NCBI GenBank assembly: GCA_002315535.1
Contig: DCHA01000076.1
Location: 32,287-89,781 of the forward strand
Source of the DNA: Firmicutes bacterium UBA1764
GTDB taxonomy: Bacteria > Bacillota > Clostridia > Peptostreptococcales > Anaerovoracaceae
Length of the DNA: 57,495 nucleotides
Direction of reading: 5' to 3'
The notes beneath the pieces are model-generated. The model was not told the DNA's origin. It saw only the letters and a list, made by a program, of their open reading frames with translations, and made no database searches. Both the position numbers and the translations under genes were made by a program. Shown here piece by piece: positions 24,900-33,322 of this stretch (position 1 is the first letter of the stretch; every line of letters begins with the position of its first letter).

Positions 24900-26642
24900 T
24901 TATTTCTGTAGTGTCATATATTCTACCATGAGCTTTTCGATAAGCTCCGGGTTAGTATCTGCATCGGCAAGGTCAAGTATATCTTGAATTTCCTTTTTAC
25001 GTTTATCCTTGCGTTGTTTATCAAGCTTAAAAATGCAATCATCAAATGCCTTTTTATCATTAGATCCTATATGAATTTCATCTATAAGTTCATTAACATA
25101 TTTAAGGCATTCATTGTTAAGCTGATCCTTAAAAGCGTCTAAATCAAATTCTTTTTCCGGAGCATACATTTTATCTAAAACTGCATACGTGCTTCTTGCC
25201 GCTTCAGATATAAAGCTGTCTCCGTAATCCTTTAACTTGTCAAAGTATTCACTGTGCATCAGAGATAATTTAATCAGAGTTTTTTCGAGTAAAAGTTGAC
25301 TTTGACTGATTTCAACTTCGGGCTCGATATCGGATTTATCTGATGCCTGTTCAGTGGCCTTGACCTCAGGCACCTCCTGATTAACCTCTCGCCGGAGTGC
25401 TCCTTCTGAGATTTTTTCTGCTCTGGATATTTTCTTTATATATAAATCAGCTTCAACCGGACTGAGCTTTCTTAAAACAGAAGCAACTGCCTGAAGAAAT
25501 TTAACGCCCTGCGAAGTATCGTTTATATCGTATTTTTTCTTTATAAGGCAAACCTTATAGTCGATATCTGATAAGGCTTTTTCTTTAATCAGATTCTTAA
25601 AATCATCAGCGGAATGCTTTCTTACATATTCGTCAGGATCCTTACCCTCATCGACATGAAGGACCTTTACATCAAGGCCTGCATCTCTAAGGATGTCAAT
25701 CCCCCTAAGAGCGGCATTTATTCCCGCAGAATCGGCATCATAGCAAAGCACAACCTTATTAGTATAACGCTTTAAAAGCTTTGCTTGCTCTGTGGTAAGA
25801 GCCGTTCCGCAGCTTGCGCAGACATTTTCCACTCCGGCCTGATATAAAGACGCAACATCCATATATCCTTCAACAACAATGGCATAGCCATCGTCTTGAA
25901 TTGCTTTTTTTGAAAGATTTAAACCAAATAGATTGTATTTCTTCTGGAATATCAGTGATTCCGAAGAGTTTAAATACTTCGGATCACCCTCACCAACTAT
26001 TCTGCCGCCGAAGCCAATGATTTGACCCTTTGTGTTGATAATCGGAAAAACAACTCTGCTGCGAAAACGGTCATATACACGACCCTTATCATTTTTTGAA
26101 ACGAGTGACAGCTCAAGAGCTTGTTCATTAGTAATCTTATTAGAGTGCAGATGCTTTAAAAGAGTATCCCAATCGGCGTCAGCCCAGCCGATTCCGAACT
26201 TCTGTATTGTTTCGTTTTTAAAACCACGGCCTTGCATGTATTTAAGGCCTTCATTTCCGGGCTTTTTTATTGAATCAAAGAAATATCTTGCGGCGATTTT
26301 GTTTATTTCATAATATGGGCCCTTATCAGGACCCTGGTTTTCATACAGGCTTTCAAGCTCTATGCCGTATTGCTGAGCAAGCTTTTCAATTGCCTCCTGA
26401 AAACCGATATTATAATATCTTTTAACAAATTCAATTACATCGCCTGTTGCTCCACAGCCAAAACAGGTAAATATCTGTTTTGTTTCAGAAACAACAAAAG
26501 AAGGAGTCTTTTCGTTATGAAAGGGGCAAACGCCCTTATAATTACTCCCCGCCCTCTTTAGAGGAACAACCGATGATATTACATCAACAATGTTGCACCT
26601 TGACTTAATCTCTTCAATTGCATTGCTATAAGTCTTTGACAC
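24900..26642 (-). CDS. dnaG: DNA primase
   Basis: 580 residues. The zinc-binding domain has CPFHNEKTPSF (about 39) and CFGCGATGD (about 60), a CHC2 set. The TOPRIM core includes VEGYMDVASLYQAG (about 260) and CYDADSAG (about 300). The C-terminal helicase-binding domain is shorter than average. It makes RNA primers for lagging-strand synthesis. Start codon is GTG with no Shine-Dalgarno; the promoter at 26661-26689 leaves only a short leader. It heads the dnaG-rpoD-trmK-nif3-xth unit. Confidence 0.96.
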   Translation of the reverse strand: MSKTYSNAIEEIKSRCNIVDVISSVVPLKRAGSNYKGVCPFHNEKTPSFVVSETKQIFTCFGCGATGDVIEFVKRYYNIGFQEAIEKLAQQYGIELESLYENQGPDKGPYYEINKIAARYFFDSIKKPGNEGLKYMQGRGFKNETIQKFGIGWADADWDTLLKHLHSNKITNEQALELSLVSKNDKGRVYDRFRSRVVFPIINTKGQIIGFGGRIVGEGDPKYLNSSESLIFQKKYNLFGLNLSKKAIQDDGYAIVVEGYMDVASLYQAGVENVCASCGTALTTEQAKLLKRYTNKVVLCYDADSAGINAALRGIDILRDAGLDVKVLHVDEGKDPDEYVRKHSADDFKNLIKEKALSDIDYKVCLIKKKYDINDTSQGVKFLQAVASVLRKLSPVEADLYIKKISRAEKISEGALRREVNQEVPEVKATEQASDKSDIEPEVEISQSQLLLEKTLIKLSLMHSEYFDKLKDYGDSFISEAARSTYAVLDKMYAPEKEFDLDAFKDQLNNECLKYVNELIDEIHIGSNDKKAFDDCIFKLDKQRKDKRKKEIQDILDLADADTNPELIEKLMVEYMTLQK

Positions 26643-26660
26643 GTTTATATATACTACGAA

Positions 26661-26689
26661 GTTTTATTATTTCCTTTTATTAAAATCAA
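26661..26689 (-). promoter_or_regulatory. probable promoter of dnaG-rpoD
   Basis: TTGATT (26684-26689), a 17-base spacer and TAAAAC (26661-26666), directly after the dgt terminator. A TATATA closer to the GTG is an alternative -10. Confidence 0.55.
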
Positions 26690-26691
26690 AA

Positions 26692-26735
26692 AAATATAAA
26701 AAATAACCCCAAATGCATACTAACATTTGAGGTTA
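26692..26735 (-). terminator. intrinsic terminator after dgt
   Basis: Twelve-pair stem (26704-26715 with 26724-26735, one wobble) and an eight-base loop, followed by TTTTTTATATTTTTTT on the minus strand. It separates the M16-dut-dgt unit from dnaG-rpoD. Confidence 0.9.
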
Positions 26736-26753
26736 TAAGTAATTAACTATTAT

Positions 26754-27773
26754 TTAACGTTTTAATCTCCAACCGGATGGAACAAATAAATCGCTATATA
26801 AATTAATTGCATATCGATCTGTCATTCCTGCTATGAAATCCTTAACAATTTCATCAAGCCCATCACGCTCTTGAAGCTGCAAGAGTTCATTTGGGAGTTC
26901 ATCAGGGTGTCCCATATAGTAATCATATAAAGAGAATATCATTGTCTGAATTTTGCTAAGCTCAGCATTTTGTTTAACAACAGGGTTTTTATATACTGCT
27001 TCAAACATATAATCCCTTAGCATATCCATATATTTTGCAGCATCATCACTTTGAACAATTTGGTTTTGTCCATCAGAAGCCATAACAATGTCCTTAACCA
27101 GAAAGTCAATTCTTGTACCATGAGAATACCCAATATGCTCGCAGCATTCCTTTGGAATATCGCTCTTGGAAATAATTCCGGCTCTTATAGCATCGTCGAT
27201 GTCATGATTAATGTATGCAATCCTATCGGAAAACCTAACGATTTGGCCTTCAAGTGTGTATGGGATTCCTTTGCCACTGTGATTGACAATTCCATCCCTA
27301 ACCTCATCAGTCAAATTCATTGTCCTGCCGGACTGCTTTCTTTCAAGAACATCTACAACCCTGAGACTTTGAATATTGTGACTGAAGCCTCCGGGATGCT
27401 TAATATTAAGAAACTCCTCGCCATTGTGACCAAAAGGAGTATGCCCCAAATCATGTCCCATAGCTATTGCCTCGGTTAAATCCTCATTTAAACGCAAGGC
27501 TCTGGCAATAGTTCTGGCAATTTGGCTAACCTCCAAGGTATGGGTCAGTCTAGTTCTGAAATGATCGCCCTCCGGAGCCAAAAATACCTGAGTTTTATGC
27601 ATCAAGCGTCTTAAAGACTTTGAATGAATAATTCTGTCACGATCTCTTTGAAACTCGGTTCTGAGTTCATCCTTTTCTTCGTAAACTGCTCTGCCTCGTG
27701 TTTCTGCGGACTTTGTCGCAAACTCAGACAGATGTTCGTATTCTTGTTTTTCTATTTGCTCTCTTAGTATCAT
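26754..27773 (-). CDS. dgt: dGTPase-like deoxynucleoside triphosphohydrolase
   Basis: 339 residues of the HD superfamily. The metal site is formed by R-LTHTLEVSQIARTI (about 75-90) and GHDLGHTPFGHNGE (about 108), with a second aspartate in ISKSD-region helices. It hydrolyses dNTPs to the nucleoside and triphosphate, limiting the dNTP pool. ATGA overlap with dut suggests coupled translation; both genes act on dNTPs. Confidence 0.93.
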   Translation of the reverse strand: MILREQIEKQEYEHLSEFATKSAETRGRAVYEEKDELRTEFQRDRDRIIHSKSLRRLMHKTQVFLAPEGDHFRTRLTHTLEVSQIARTIARALRLNEDLTEAIAMGHDLGHTPFGHNGEEFLNIKHPGGFSHNIQSLRVVDVLERKQSGRTMNLTDEVRDGIVNHSGKGIPYTLEGQIVRFSDRIAYINHDIDDAIRAGIISKSDIPKECCEHIGYSHGTRIDFLVKDIVMASDGQNQIVQSDDAAKYMDMLRDYMFEAVYKNPVVKQNAELSKIQTMIFSLYDYYMGHPDELPNELLQLQERDGLDEIVKDFIAGMTDRYAINLYSDLFVPSGWRLKR

Positions 27774-28231
27774 GAATTTGTTGAACCAAACCCTCCGTGT
27801 CTTTGTCCCTCAGCATCATCATCAACAGTTATACCATATGGTAAAAATACGCCTTGTGCGAAGGCTTTACCTGCATCAAGATGTAATTCCTTATCCTCAT
27901 GACTGTCATTGGTTATTTTGACCATAATATGGCCCTCATTGTCAGCATAATAATAATCACTGTCAATAAGACCTATTGTATTATCAAGCTGCAGTCTGTA
28001 TTTAAAGCCAAGACCACTTTTGGGCATTATAAACAATGCCCAGCCTTCACTGATTTTGCATCTTACACCGGTCTTAACTATTATTGTCTCGCCCTGTTTA
28101 AGATTAATTTCATAAGGAGTGAAGAAATCGTAGCCTGCGCTGCCGACCGTTGCTCGTTTTGGTAATTTGATCAGTTCTGTTTCGTCGAATTCTTTTGTGC
28201 TGACCTTTTCAAAAATTGCGATTTTGTCCAT
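27770..28231 (-). CDS. dut: deoxyuridine triphosphatase (dUTPase)
   Basis: 153 residues of the trimeric dUTPase family. Motif 1 is SAGYDFF (about 32), motif 2 PKSGLGFK (about 70), motif 3 NTIGLIDSDYY (about 83, with a short insert before the GHIMV strand, as in other clostridial homologues), motif 4 GKAFAQGVFLPYG (about 121) and motif 5 RHGGFGSTN at the C-terminus. It removes dUTP and supplies dUMP for dTMP synthesis. One base separates it from the M16 stop. Confidence 0.95.
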   Translation of the reverse strand: MDKIAIFEKVSTKEFDETELIKLPKRATVGSAGYDFFTPYEINLKQGETIIVKTGVRCKISEGWALFIMPKSGLGFKYRLQLDNTIGLIDSDYYYADNEGHIMVKITNDSHEDKELHLDAGKAFAQGVFLPYGITVDDDAEGQRHGGFGSTNS

Positions 28232-28232
28232 T

Positions 28233-29483
28233 TTAACCCTTAATCAGCTTTTTTATATCAAGCTTATTTTTACTGATGCTTACTGCACTGTATTTATTAA
28301 TATCTGCAATTTGCTCACAGAAACGATTAACCTGCTTTTTTGTTATGGAATCTATTTCCTTCATTGTTTGAGCTTCTGTATAATTTCTTCCGAGAAGCAA
28401 TCTATTTTTGCCGAGCCTCAGCATCCTGTTATCAAGCTTTTCAAGACCGAATACATATGCCGCCTTCATTCTCTGCTTAACAATTTGAATTTCTTCTTCT
28501 GTTAATCCTTTTTCACCAAGTACCTCAAGCTCATGCGCAATACCCTTTACCGCATCAGCTTCTTTGCCAAGGGATACTCCGGCATAGATAAAGTACATAC
28601 CACATTTTGAGTAAGCTTGCGGACATGAGAACACCGTATATGCAAGGCCTTGCTCTTCTCTGATATTTTGGAACAATCTGCTGGACATTGATCCGCCAAG
28701 AACATCATTTACTATTGACTGTGCATAATAGTCCTTTGAGTCCAAACTTAGTGTAGGAAGACCAAAAGCTATATGTGTTTGATTGATGTCCTTTTTGAGG
28801 TTGGAATAGCTTGGCTTAAGATTTACTGAAAAGCTTCTATCAACATTTTTAGTAGCTTTAAACTTGCACATATATTGATTAATCTGTGATTTCAATATCT
28901 TTTCATCATAGTTTCCTGAAACAGCCACAACAATATTATCTTTAGTATAATGATTGTTTATATACTTAATAATATCTTCCCTGTGAATATTTTTTAAAGA
29001 CTTCCTGGTACCAATAATTGAATTGGAAACATCAGTGCCCTTCATGACGTTTTCCGTTAATACATCGATAATATAATCATCAGGTGTATCTTCAACCATT
29101 CTCATCTCTTCAAGAATAACGCCTCTCTCCTTGTTCATTTCTTTTTCATCAAACAAAGAATTTGACATCATATCAAAAAGAACTTCACACACACTTGGGA
29201 AAACCTGTGTTAAAGCTTTAGCGTGAAAACAAGTATATTCTTTTCCTGTAAAAGCATTAAACTGAGCCCCGTACTTGTCCATGTCCTCGGCAATAGCCTT
29301 GTAGCTTCTGTTTGCGGTACCTTTAAAGAACATGTGCTCAATAAAATGAGATATACCGGAGATTTCAGGAGTCTCATATGAGCTACCTGCTCCAACCCAT
29401 ATACCTATTGCAGCTGCTTGATGCTCGGGCATTTTTTCGCATACGAGAGTTACCCCGCTCTCGAGTTTCTTAACCTTAATCAT
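28233..29483 (-). CDS. M16-family zinc peptidase (MlpA/YmxG-like)
   Basis: 416 residues. The inverted zinc motif is HFIEH (about residue 48), with the third ligand in RGVILEEMRM (about 120). The second half is the inactive M16-C domain. In Bacillota this gene usually follows rpsO-pnp, and a role in processing secreted or regulatory proteins has been proposed. Here five opp genes separate it from pnp. There is no Shine-Dalgarno; a TGT-TAAAAT element ends seven bases before the ATG. Confidence 0.93.
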   Translation of the reverse strand: MIKVKKLESGVTLVCEKMPEHQAAAIGIWVGAGSSYETPEISGISHFIEHMFFKGTANRSYKAIAEDMDKYGAQFNAFTGKEYTCFHAKALTQVFPSVCEVLFDMMSNSLFDEKEMNKERGVILEEMRMVEDTPDDYIIDVLTENVMKGTDVSNSIIGTRKSLKNIHREDIIKYINNHYTKDNIVVAVSGNYDEKILKSQINQYMCKFKATKNVDRSFSVNLKPSYSNLKKDINQTHIAFGLPTLSLDSKDYYAQSIVNDVLGGSMSSRLFQNIREEQGLAYTVFSCPQAYSKCGMYFIYAGVSLGKEADAVKGIAHELEVLGEKGLTEEEIQIVKQRMKAAYVFGLEKLDNRMLRLGKNRLLLGRNYTEAQTMKEIDSITKKQVNRFCEQIADINKYSAVSISKNKLDIKKLIKG

Positions 29484-29490
29484 AATACAT

Positions 29491-29499
29491 ATTTTAACA
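29491..29499 (-). promoter_or_regulatory. extended -10 promoter of the M16-dut-dgt operon, predicted leaderless
   Basis: TGTTAAAAT on the minus strand, seven bases before the ATG at 29483. The TG and the spacer overlap the U-tract and stem of the oppA terminator. Confidence 0.55.
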
Positions 29500-29530
29500 T
29501 AAAAAGAGACCCTTAATAAAGGGTCTCTTT
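29498..29530 (-). terminator. intrinsic terminator of oppA
   Basis: Perfect 12-pair stem (29503-29514 with 29519-29530) and a four-base loop, then TTTTT on the minus strand. It begins 23 bases after the oppA stop, so no hidden 3' coding sequence remains. Confidence 0.9.
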
Positions 29531-29553
29531 AAACTCAGATATTTGTTTTGAAA

Positions 29554-31281
29554 CTATCTACCAAACTGGCAGTCATTGTTTCCGGAATTTGTGATCCACA
29601 TTTCGAGCATGTTGATAGGATCGTTGAAGTCAGCAATCCAACCTTCACGTGCGAAGTCGAAGTTTCCGTTCTTTCTTTCTTCAAGGAATACGTTCCAATC
29701 CTGCTGTTCGATTGTAAGTTCGATACCAACCTGCTTGAGGTCCTGCTGAATGGATTCAGCAACTGCGATGTGACCGGAAGAAGTATTTGTGAGGTATGTG
29801 AGCTGGATAGGTGTAGAAGCATCAAGCTTTCCATCCTTGAACTTGTAACCTGCAACTTCGAGGAGTTCAATAGCCTTAGCTACTGTAGCATCATGATCAT
29901 TGTTGATTCCATATGCATCATAGTATCCGCCGGATGTAGCTGTCTTGAATACTCCACCGTTACCATCTGCCATGCCGATTGGGAGGTAAGTATCAGCTGC
30001 AACCTGTCCTGTCTGGCCAACGTTTTCGCAGATGTAATCTCTGTCGATGAGGATGGAGAATGCTTCTCTCATGCAAGCAGCCTGTTCAGGTGTCTTGCCT
30101 TCGAAAATAGCGGACTTGCAGTTGAATGCTGCATAGTATGTACCGAGTTCGTCAACGATGTGGAATTCTGGGTTGCTCTTAAGAGATGCGATTTCATCTG
30201 TAGGAACAGAGTCAGCGAAATCGATGTCTCCTGAATTGTATGCAGCATAGATAGCTGTATCATCATCGGAAAGCATGAATTCGAGTGTTTCTACTGTAAC
30301 CTTATCAGCATCATACCAATACGGGTTCTTTGTATATGTCATACCTGTATCGTGGTTCCAACCTGTGCAAACATAAGCACCATTGGATACGAAACCAGCT
30401 TCCTGGCACCATGCACCAGGAGCATCAGCTGTTGCCTTAGCTTCTACGCAAGCCTTCTGAACCGGGTAGAATGTTGGGAATGCCATAAGGTCTTCCATGT
30501 AAGCGCAAGGAGCTGTGAGTACAAACTGGAGTGTTGTGTCATCAAGAGCTGTTACATTAATTGCTGTAGATTCGCTGTCACTGTATCCTTCAAATCCGGA
30601 ATACATGTACTGATAGTCAGCAGCTGTGTTGATGTCTGCTGCTCTCTTCCAAGAGTATTCGAAATCTGCAGCTGTGAGCGGTGTACCATCGGACCACTTA
30701 AGACCTGACTTAAGTGTTACTGTGTATGTGAGTCCATCAGCGGAAAGTTCATAACCTTCAGCGCAAGCCGGTGTGCACTTACCCTCAGCATTGTAAGTAT
30801 AAAGACCTGAGAAGGAGTTTGCAGCAAGGCAAGCACCGTCTACAGAGCTGTTAAGAGCTGGGTCAAGGTAATCCGGTTCGGAAGCAAGATTAAGCTTGAG
30901 TGTTGTAGCACCATTGCTCATTGTAGTATACATGAAGAACTTTGTAGCGAAAGCATTTGAATAGATTCCGCTAACATAATCCTTCTGAAGGTATACGTCG
31001 TTATAGTAATAGAAAGGAATTACGCAGTAGTTGGACATAAGAATGTCTTCTGCATCGTGCATCATCTGTGTTCTCTTTGCCATGTCAGTTTCTGACTTGA
31101 TAGAAGCAACGAGTGCATCATATGTTGCCCATTCTGTTACTGGGTCGATGAAAGCATCAGAAACTAATGTCTTTGCCTTTTCAGGATCTCCATTAGAAGT
31201 TTCTTCAACCTTCTTTTCTCCGCATGCTGCAAAGCTGAGTACCATTGCAAGTGCGAGGAGAATAGCTAAAAACTTTTTCAT
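29554..31281 (-). CDS. oppA: oligopeptide-binding lipoprotein OppA, apparently circularly permuted
   Basis: 575 residues from MKKFLAILLALAMVLSFAAC (31281, GGAGG upstream); the lipid-attachment cysteine is residue 20. Residues about 32-123 match the C-terminal end of SBP_bac_5 proteins: EWATYDALVASIKSE, AKRTQMMHDAEDILM, VIPFYYYNDVYLQKDYVSGI, KFFMYTTM. The normal N-terminus (TLKLNLASEPDYLDPALNSS) only begins near 127. The rest follows family order through SDGTPLTAADFEYSWKRA, to FNDPINMLEMW and NNDCQFGR, where the protein stops just before the segment found at the front. So all family parts are present once, in rotated order. SNG occurs at both edges of the moved block. A short hairpin (31327-31348) lies between oppF and oppA. 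Confidence 0.9.
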   Translation of the reverse strand: MKKFLAILLALAMVLSFAACGEKKVEETSNGDPEKAKTLVSDAFIDPVTEWATYDALVASIKSETDMAKRTQMMHDAEDILMSNYCVIPFYYYNDVYLQKDYVSGIYSNAFATKFFMYTTMSNGATTLKLNLASEPDYLDPALNSSVDGACLAANSFSGLYTYNAEGKCTPACAEGYELSADGLTYTVTLKSGLKWSDGTPLTAADFEYSWKRAADINTAADYQYMYSGFEGYSDSESTAINVTALDDTTLQFVLTAPCAYMEDLMAFPTFYPVQKACVEAKATADAPGAWCQEAGFVSNGAYVCTGWNHDTGMTYTKNPYWYDADKVTVETLEFMLSDDDTAIYAAYNSGDIDFADSVPTDEIASLKSNPEFHIVDELGTYYAAFNCKSAIFEGKTPEQAACMREAFSILIDRDYICENVGQTGQVAADTYLPIGMADGNGGVFKTATSGGYYDAYGINNDHDATVAKAIELLEVAGYKFKDGKLDASTPIQLTYLTNTSSGHIAVAESIQQDLKQVGIELTIEQQDWNVFLEERKNGNFDFAREGWIADFNDPINMLEMWITNSGNNDCQFGR

Positions 31282-31363
31282 ATTCTTTTTCCTCCACATT
31301 ATTAAAATATAAGAATCAAATTTATTTATATCGCTTTAGCGCAATATAGCAAATATTGTAACA

Positions 31364-32320
31364 CTATTTGTTCCAACAAGCAACTAAATGTCCGTTTCCG
31401 CGATCGGTAAGTTCAGGTCTTTCTGCAGCGCATTGCTCTGTAGCAAATCTGCAGCGAGTTCTGAACGGACAACCGCTTGGCTTATTTGTAGCACTTGGAA
31501 CATCTCCTTCAAGAACAATTCTCTTCTGAGCCCTTGCAATCTTAGGATCAGGAATAGGAACTGCTGAAATAAGAGACTGTGTATACGGGTGAAGTGGATT
31601 ATTATTTATCTCATCAGCATCTCCGATTTCAACCATATGACCGAGATACATAACTGCAATTCTGTCGGAAATATGATGAACAACAAGAAGATCGTGAGCT
31701 ATGAATAAATATGTTACACCCAGCTTTTCCTGAAGCTCTTCAAACATATTGATTACCTGTGCTTGAATTGATACATCCAAAGCAGAAACAGGTTCATCGC
31801 ATACAATGAAGTCAGGCTTTACGGCGAGAGCTCTGGCAATACCAATTCTCTGGCGCTGTCCGCCGGAGAACTCATGAGCATATCTTGTTGCATGTTCTGC
31901 ATTAAGACCTACTGTTTCCATAAGCTCGAGTATTCTTTCTCTTCTTTCATTTCTATTTGCATAGAGATGATGAACATCAAGAGGCTCACCTATAATATCT
32001 TCTACAGTCATTCTCGGATTAAGTGATGAATACGGATCCTGGAATACCATCTGCATTCTTTTACGCATCTGATGAATATTCTGCTCAGTTACCTCTTCAC
32101 CATCGAAAATAACTCTTCCGCCTGTTGGCTTATATAAATGAAGCATAGTTCTTCCAACAGTGGTTTTTCCGCATCCGGATTCACCTACAAGACCAAGGGT
32201 TTCACCCTTTTTAATCTTGAAGCTTACACCGTCAACGGCTTTGGCAGGAATGGTTTTGAACCCCGCTCTGACAGGATAATACATTTTAAGGTCTTCAACC
32301 TCAACTAAATAATCTGACAT
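31364..32320 (-). CDS. oppF: oligopeptide ABC transporter ATP-binding protein OppF
   Basis: 318 residues. Walker A GESGCGKTT (about 43), signature SGGQRQRIGIARAL (about 153), Walker B IVCDEPVSALD (about 175) and the C-terminal oligopeptide/dipeptide domain with cysteines (CPFRTRCRFATEQC) that may hold an iron-sulfur cluster in this subfamily. It powers peptide import together with OppD. AAGGAGG precedes the ATG, which immediately follows the oppD stop. Confidence 0.95.
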   Translation of the reverse strand: MSDYLVEVEDLKMYYPVRAGFKTIPAKAVDGVSFKIKKGETLGLVGESGCGKTTVGRTMLHLYKPTGGRVIFDGEEVTEQNIHQMRKRMQMVFQDPYSSLNPRMTVEDIIGEPLDVHHLYANRNERRERILELMETVGLNAEHATRYAHEFSGGQRQRIGIARALAVKPDFIVCDEPVSALDVSIQAQVINMFEELQEKLGVTYLFIAHDLLVVHHISDRIAVMYLGHMVEIGDADEINNNPLHPYTQSLISAVPIPDPKIARAQKRIVLEGDVPSATNKPSGCPFRTRCRFATEQCAAERPELTDRGNGHLVACWNK

Positions 32321-33313
32321 TTAGAGTTCCTCCTTTCCTTCTCCGCTCTTAACATTCATCCAGCATGCAGCCTTATGGTTTTCGTTAATCCAAAGTTCAT
32401 CAGGAATTTCAGATAAACAAATCTTCATAGCTGCATCACATCTTGGACAAAATGCACATCCCTTAGGAAGATTGAGCATATTAATCGGAGTACCACCGAT
32501 AGGAATCAGTTTTGAATTAAGATTCTGTCCTGTTGGGATAGATCTTAAAAGACCCTTAGTATACTCATGCTTAGCATTGTAGAAAATTTCATTAGCAGTT
32601 CCTCTTTCACAGATTCTGCCGCCATACATTACTACAATATTATCGCAAAGCTGTGCAATAACACCAAGGTCATGTGTAACAAGAATAACTGCCATTCCAA
32701 GCTTTTTTTGAAGATCCTGAATGAGCTCGAGTATTTGAGCCTGAATTGTTACGTCCAGAGCTGTTGTAGGCTCATCAGCGATAAGAATATCAGGTTCACA
32801 AGCAAGAGCCATGGCAATCATAACTCTTTGTCTCATACCACCGGAAAGCTCAAATGGATACTGTTTAACACGTCTCTCAGGCTCATTGATTCCGACAAGC
32901 TCGAGCATTTCTACTGCTCTGGCCTTAACCTCATCACCCTTTCTGTTTGTATGCAGCTTAATAGCTTCTTCAAGCTGATTACCTACTGTAAATACAGGGT
33001 TAAGGGATGTCATAGGATCCTGGAAGATTATTGAGCAAGCCTTTCCTCTAAAGGAGCTCATTTGCTTATGATCCCAGGTAGTCAAATCCTGGCCCTTATA
33101 TAAAACGTGACCTTCAGTTATTTTTGCTGTATCTGCAAGTATCTGCATAATTGAATATGCAGTAACAGATTTGCCGGAGCCGGACTCACCTACGATACCA
33201 AGTGTTTCGCCTCTGTCAAGATCAAAGGAAACACCATTTACAGCTCTTACTTCACCATTATCAGTAAAGAATGAAGTGTGAAGGTTTTGTACGCTTAATA
33301 AAACTTCGCTCAT
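32321..33313 (-). CDS. oppD: oligopeptide ABC transporter ATP-binding protein OppD
   Basis: 330 residues. Walker A GESGSGKSV (about 42), signature LSGGMRQRVMIAMAL (about 155), Walker B ILIADEPTTALD and a C-terminal oligopeptide-transporter domain with CAFCPRCDAAMKIC. It pairs with OppF at the membrane complex. GTAGGAGG precedes its ATG, 9 bases after oppC. Confidence 0.95.
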   Translation of the reverse strand: MSEVLLSVQNLHTSFFTDNGEVRAVNGVSFDLDRGETLGIVGESGSGKSVTAYSIMQILADTAKITEGHVLYKGQDLTTWDHKQMSSFRGKACSIIFQDPMTSLNPVFTVGNQLEEAIKLHTNRKGDEVKARAVEMLELVGINEPERRVKQYPFELSGGMRQRVMIAMALACEPDILIADEPTTALDVTIQAQILELIQDLQKKLGMAVILVTHDLGVIAQLCDNIVVMYGGRICERGTANEIFYNAKHEYTKGLLRSIPTGQNLNSKLIPIGGTPINMLNLPKGCAFCPRCDAAMKICLSEIPDELWINENHKAACWMNVKSGEGKEEL

Positions 33314-33322
33314 ATTAACCTC

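Noticed and set aside
24058..24931. Overlapping plus-strand frames of 154, 65 and 157 codons opposite rpoD
   Set aside because: Shadows of the acidic N-terminal part and region 2 of the sigma factor; Ser-rich artefacts.
29548..30234. 228-codon plus-strand frame opposite oppA
   Set aside because: Antisense shadow of oppA codons; Cys/Ser/Val-rich low-quality protein, no start signals.
29554..31281. Assembly error as explanation for the oppA rotation
   Set aside because: Two joins would be needed at sites sharing only about 5 bases, far below assembler overlap lengths, and frame, signal peptide, stop and terminator are all intact. Kept as a test, not as the main reading.
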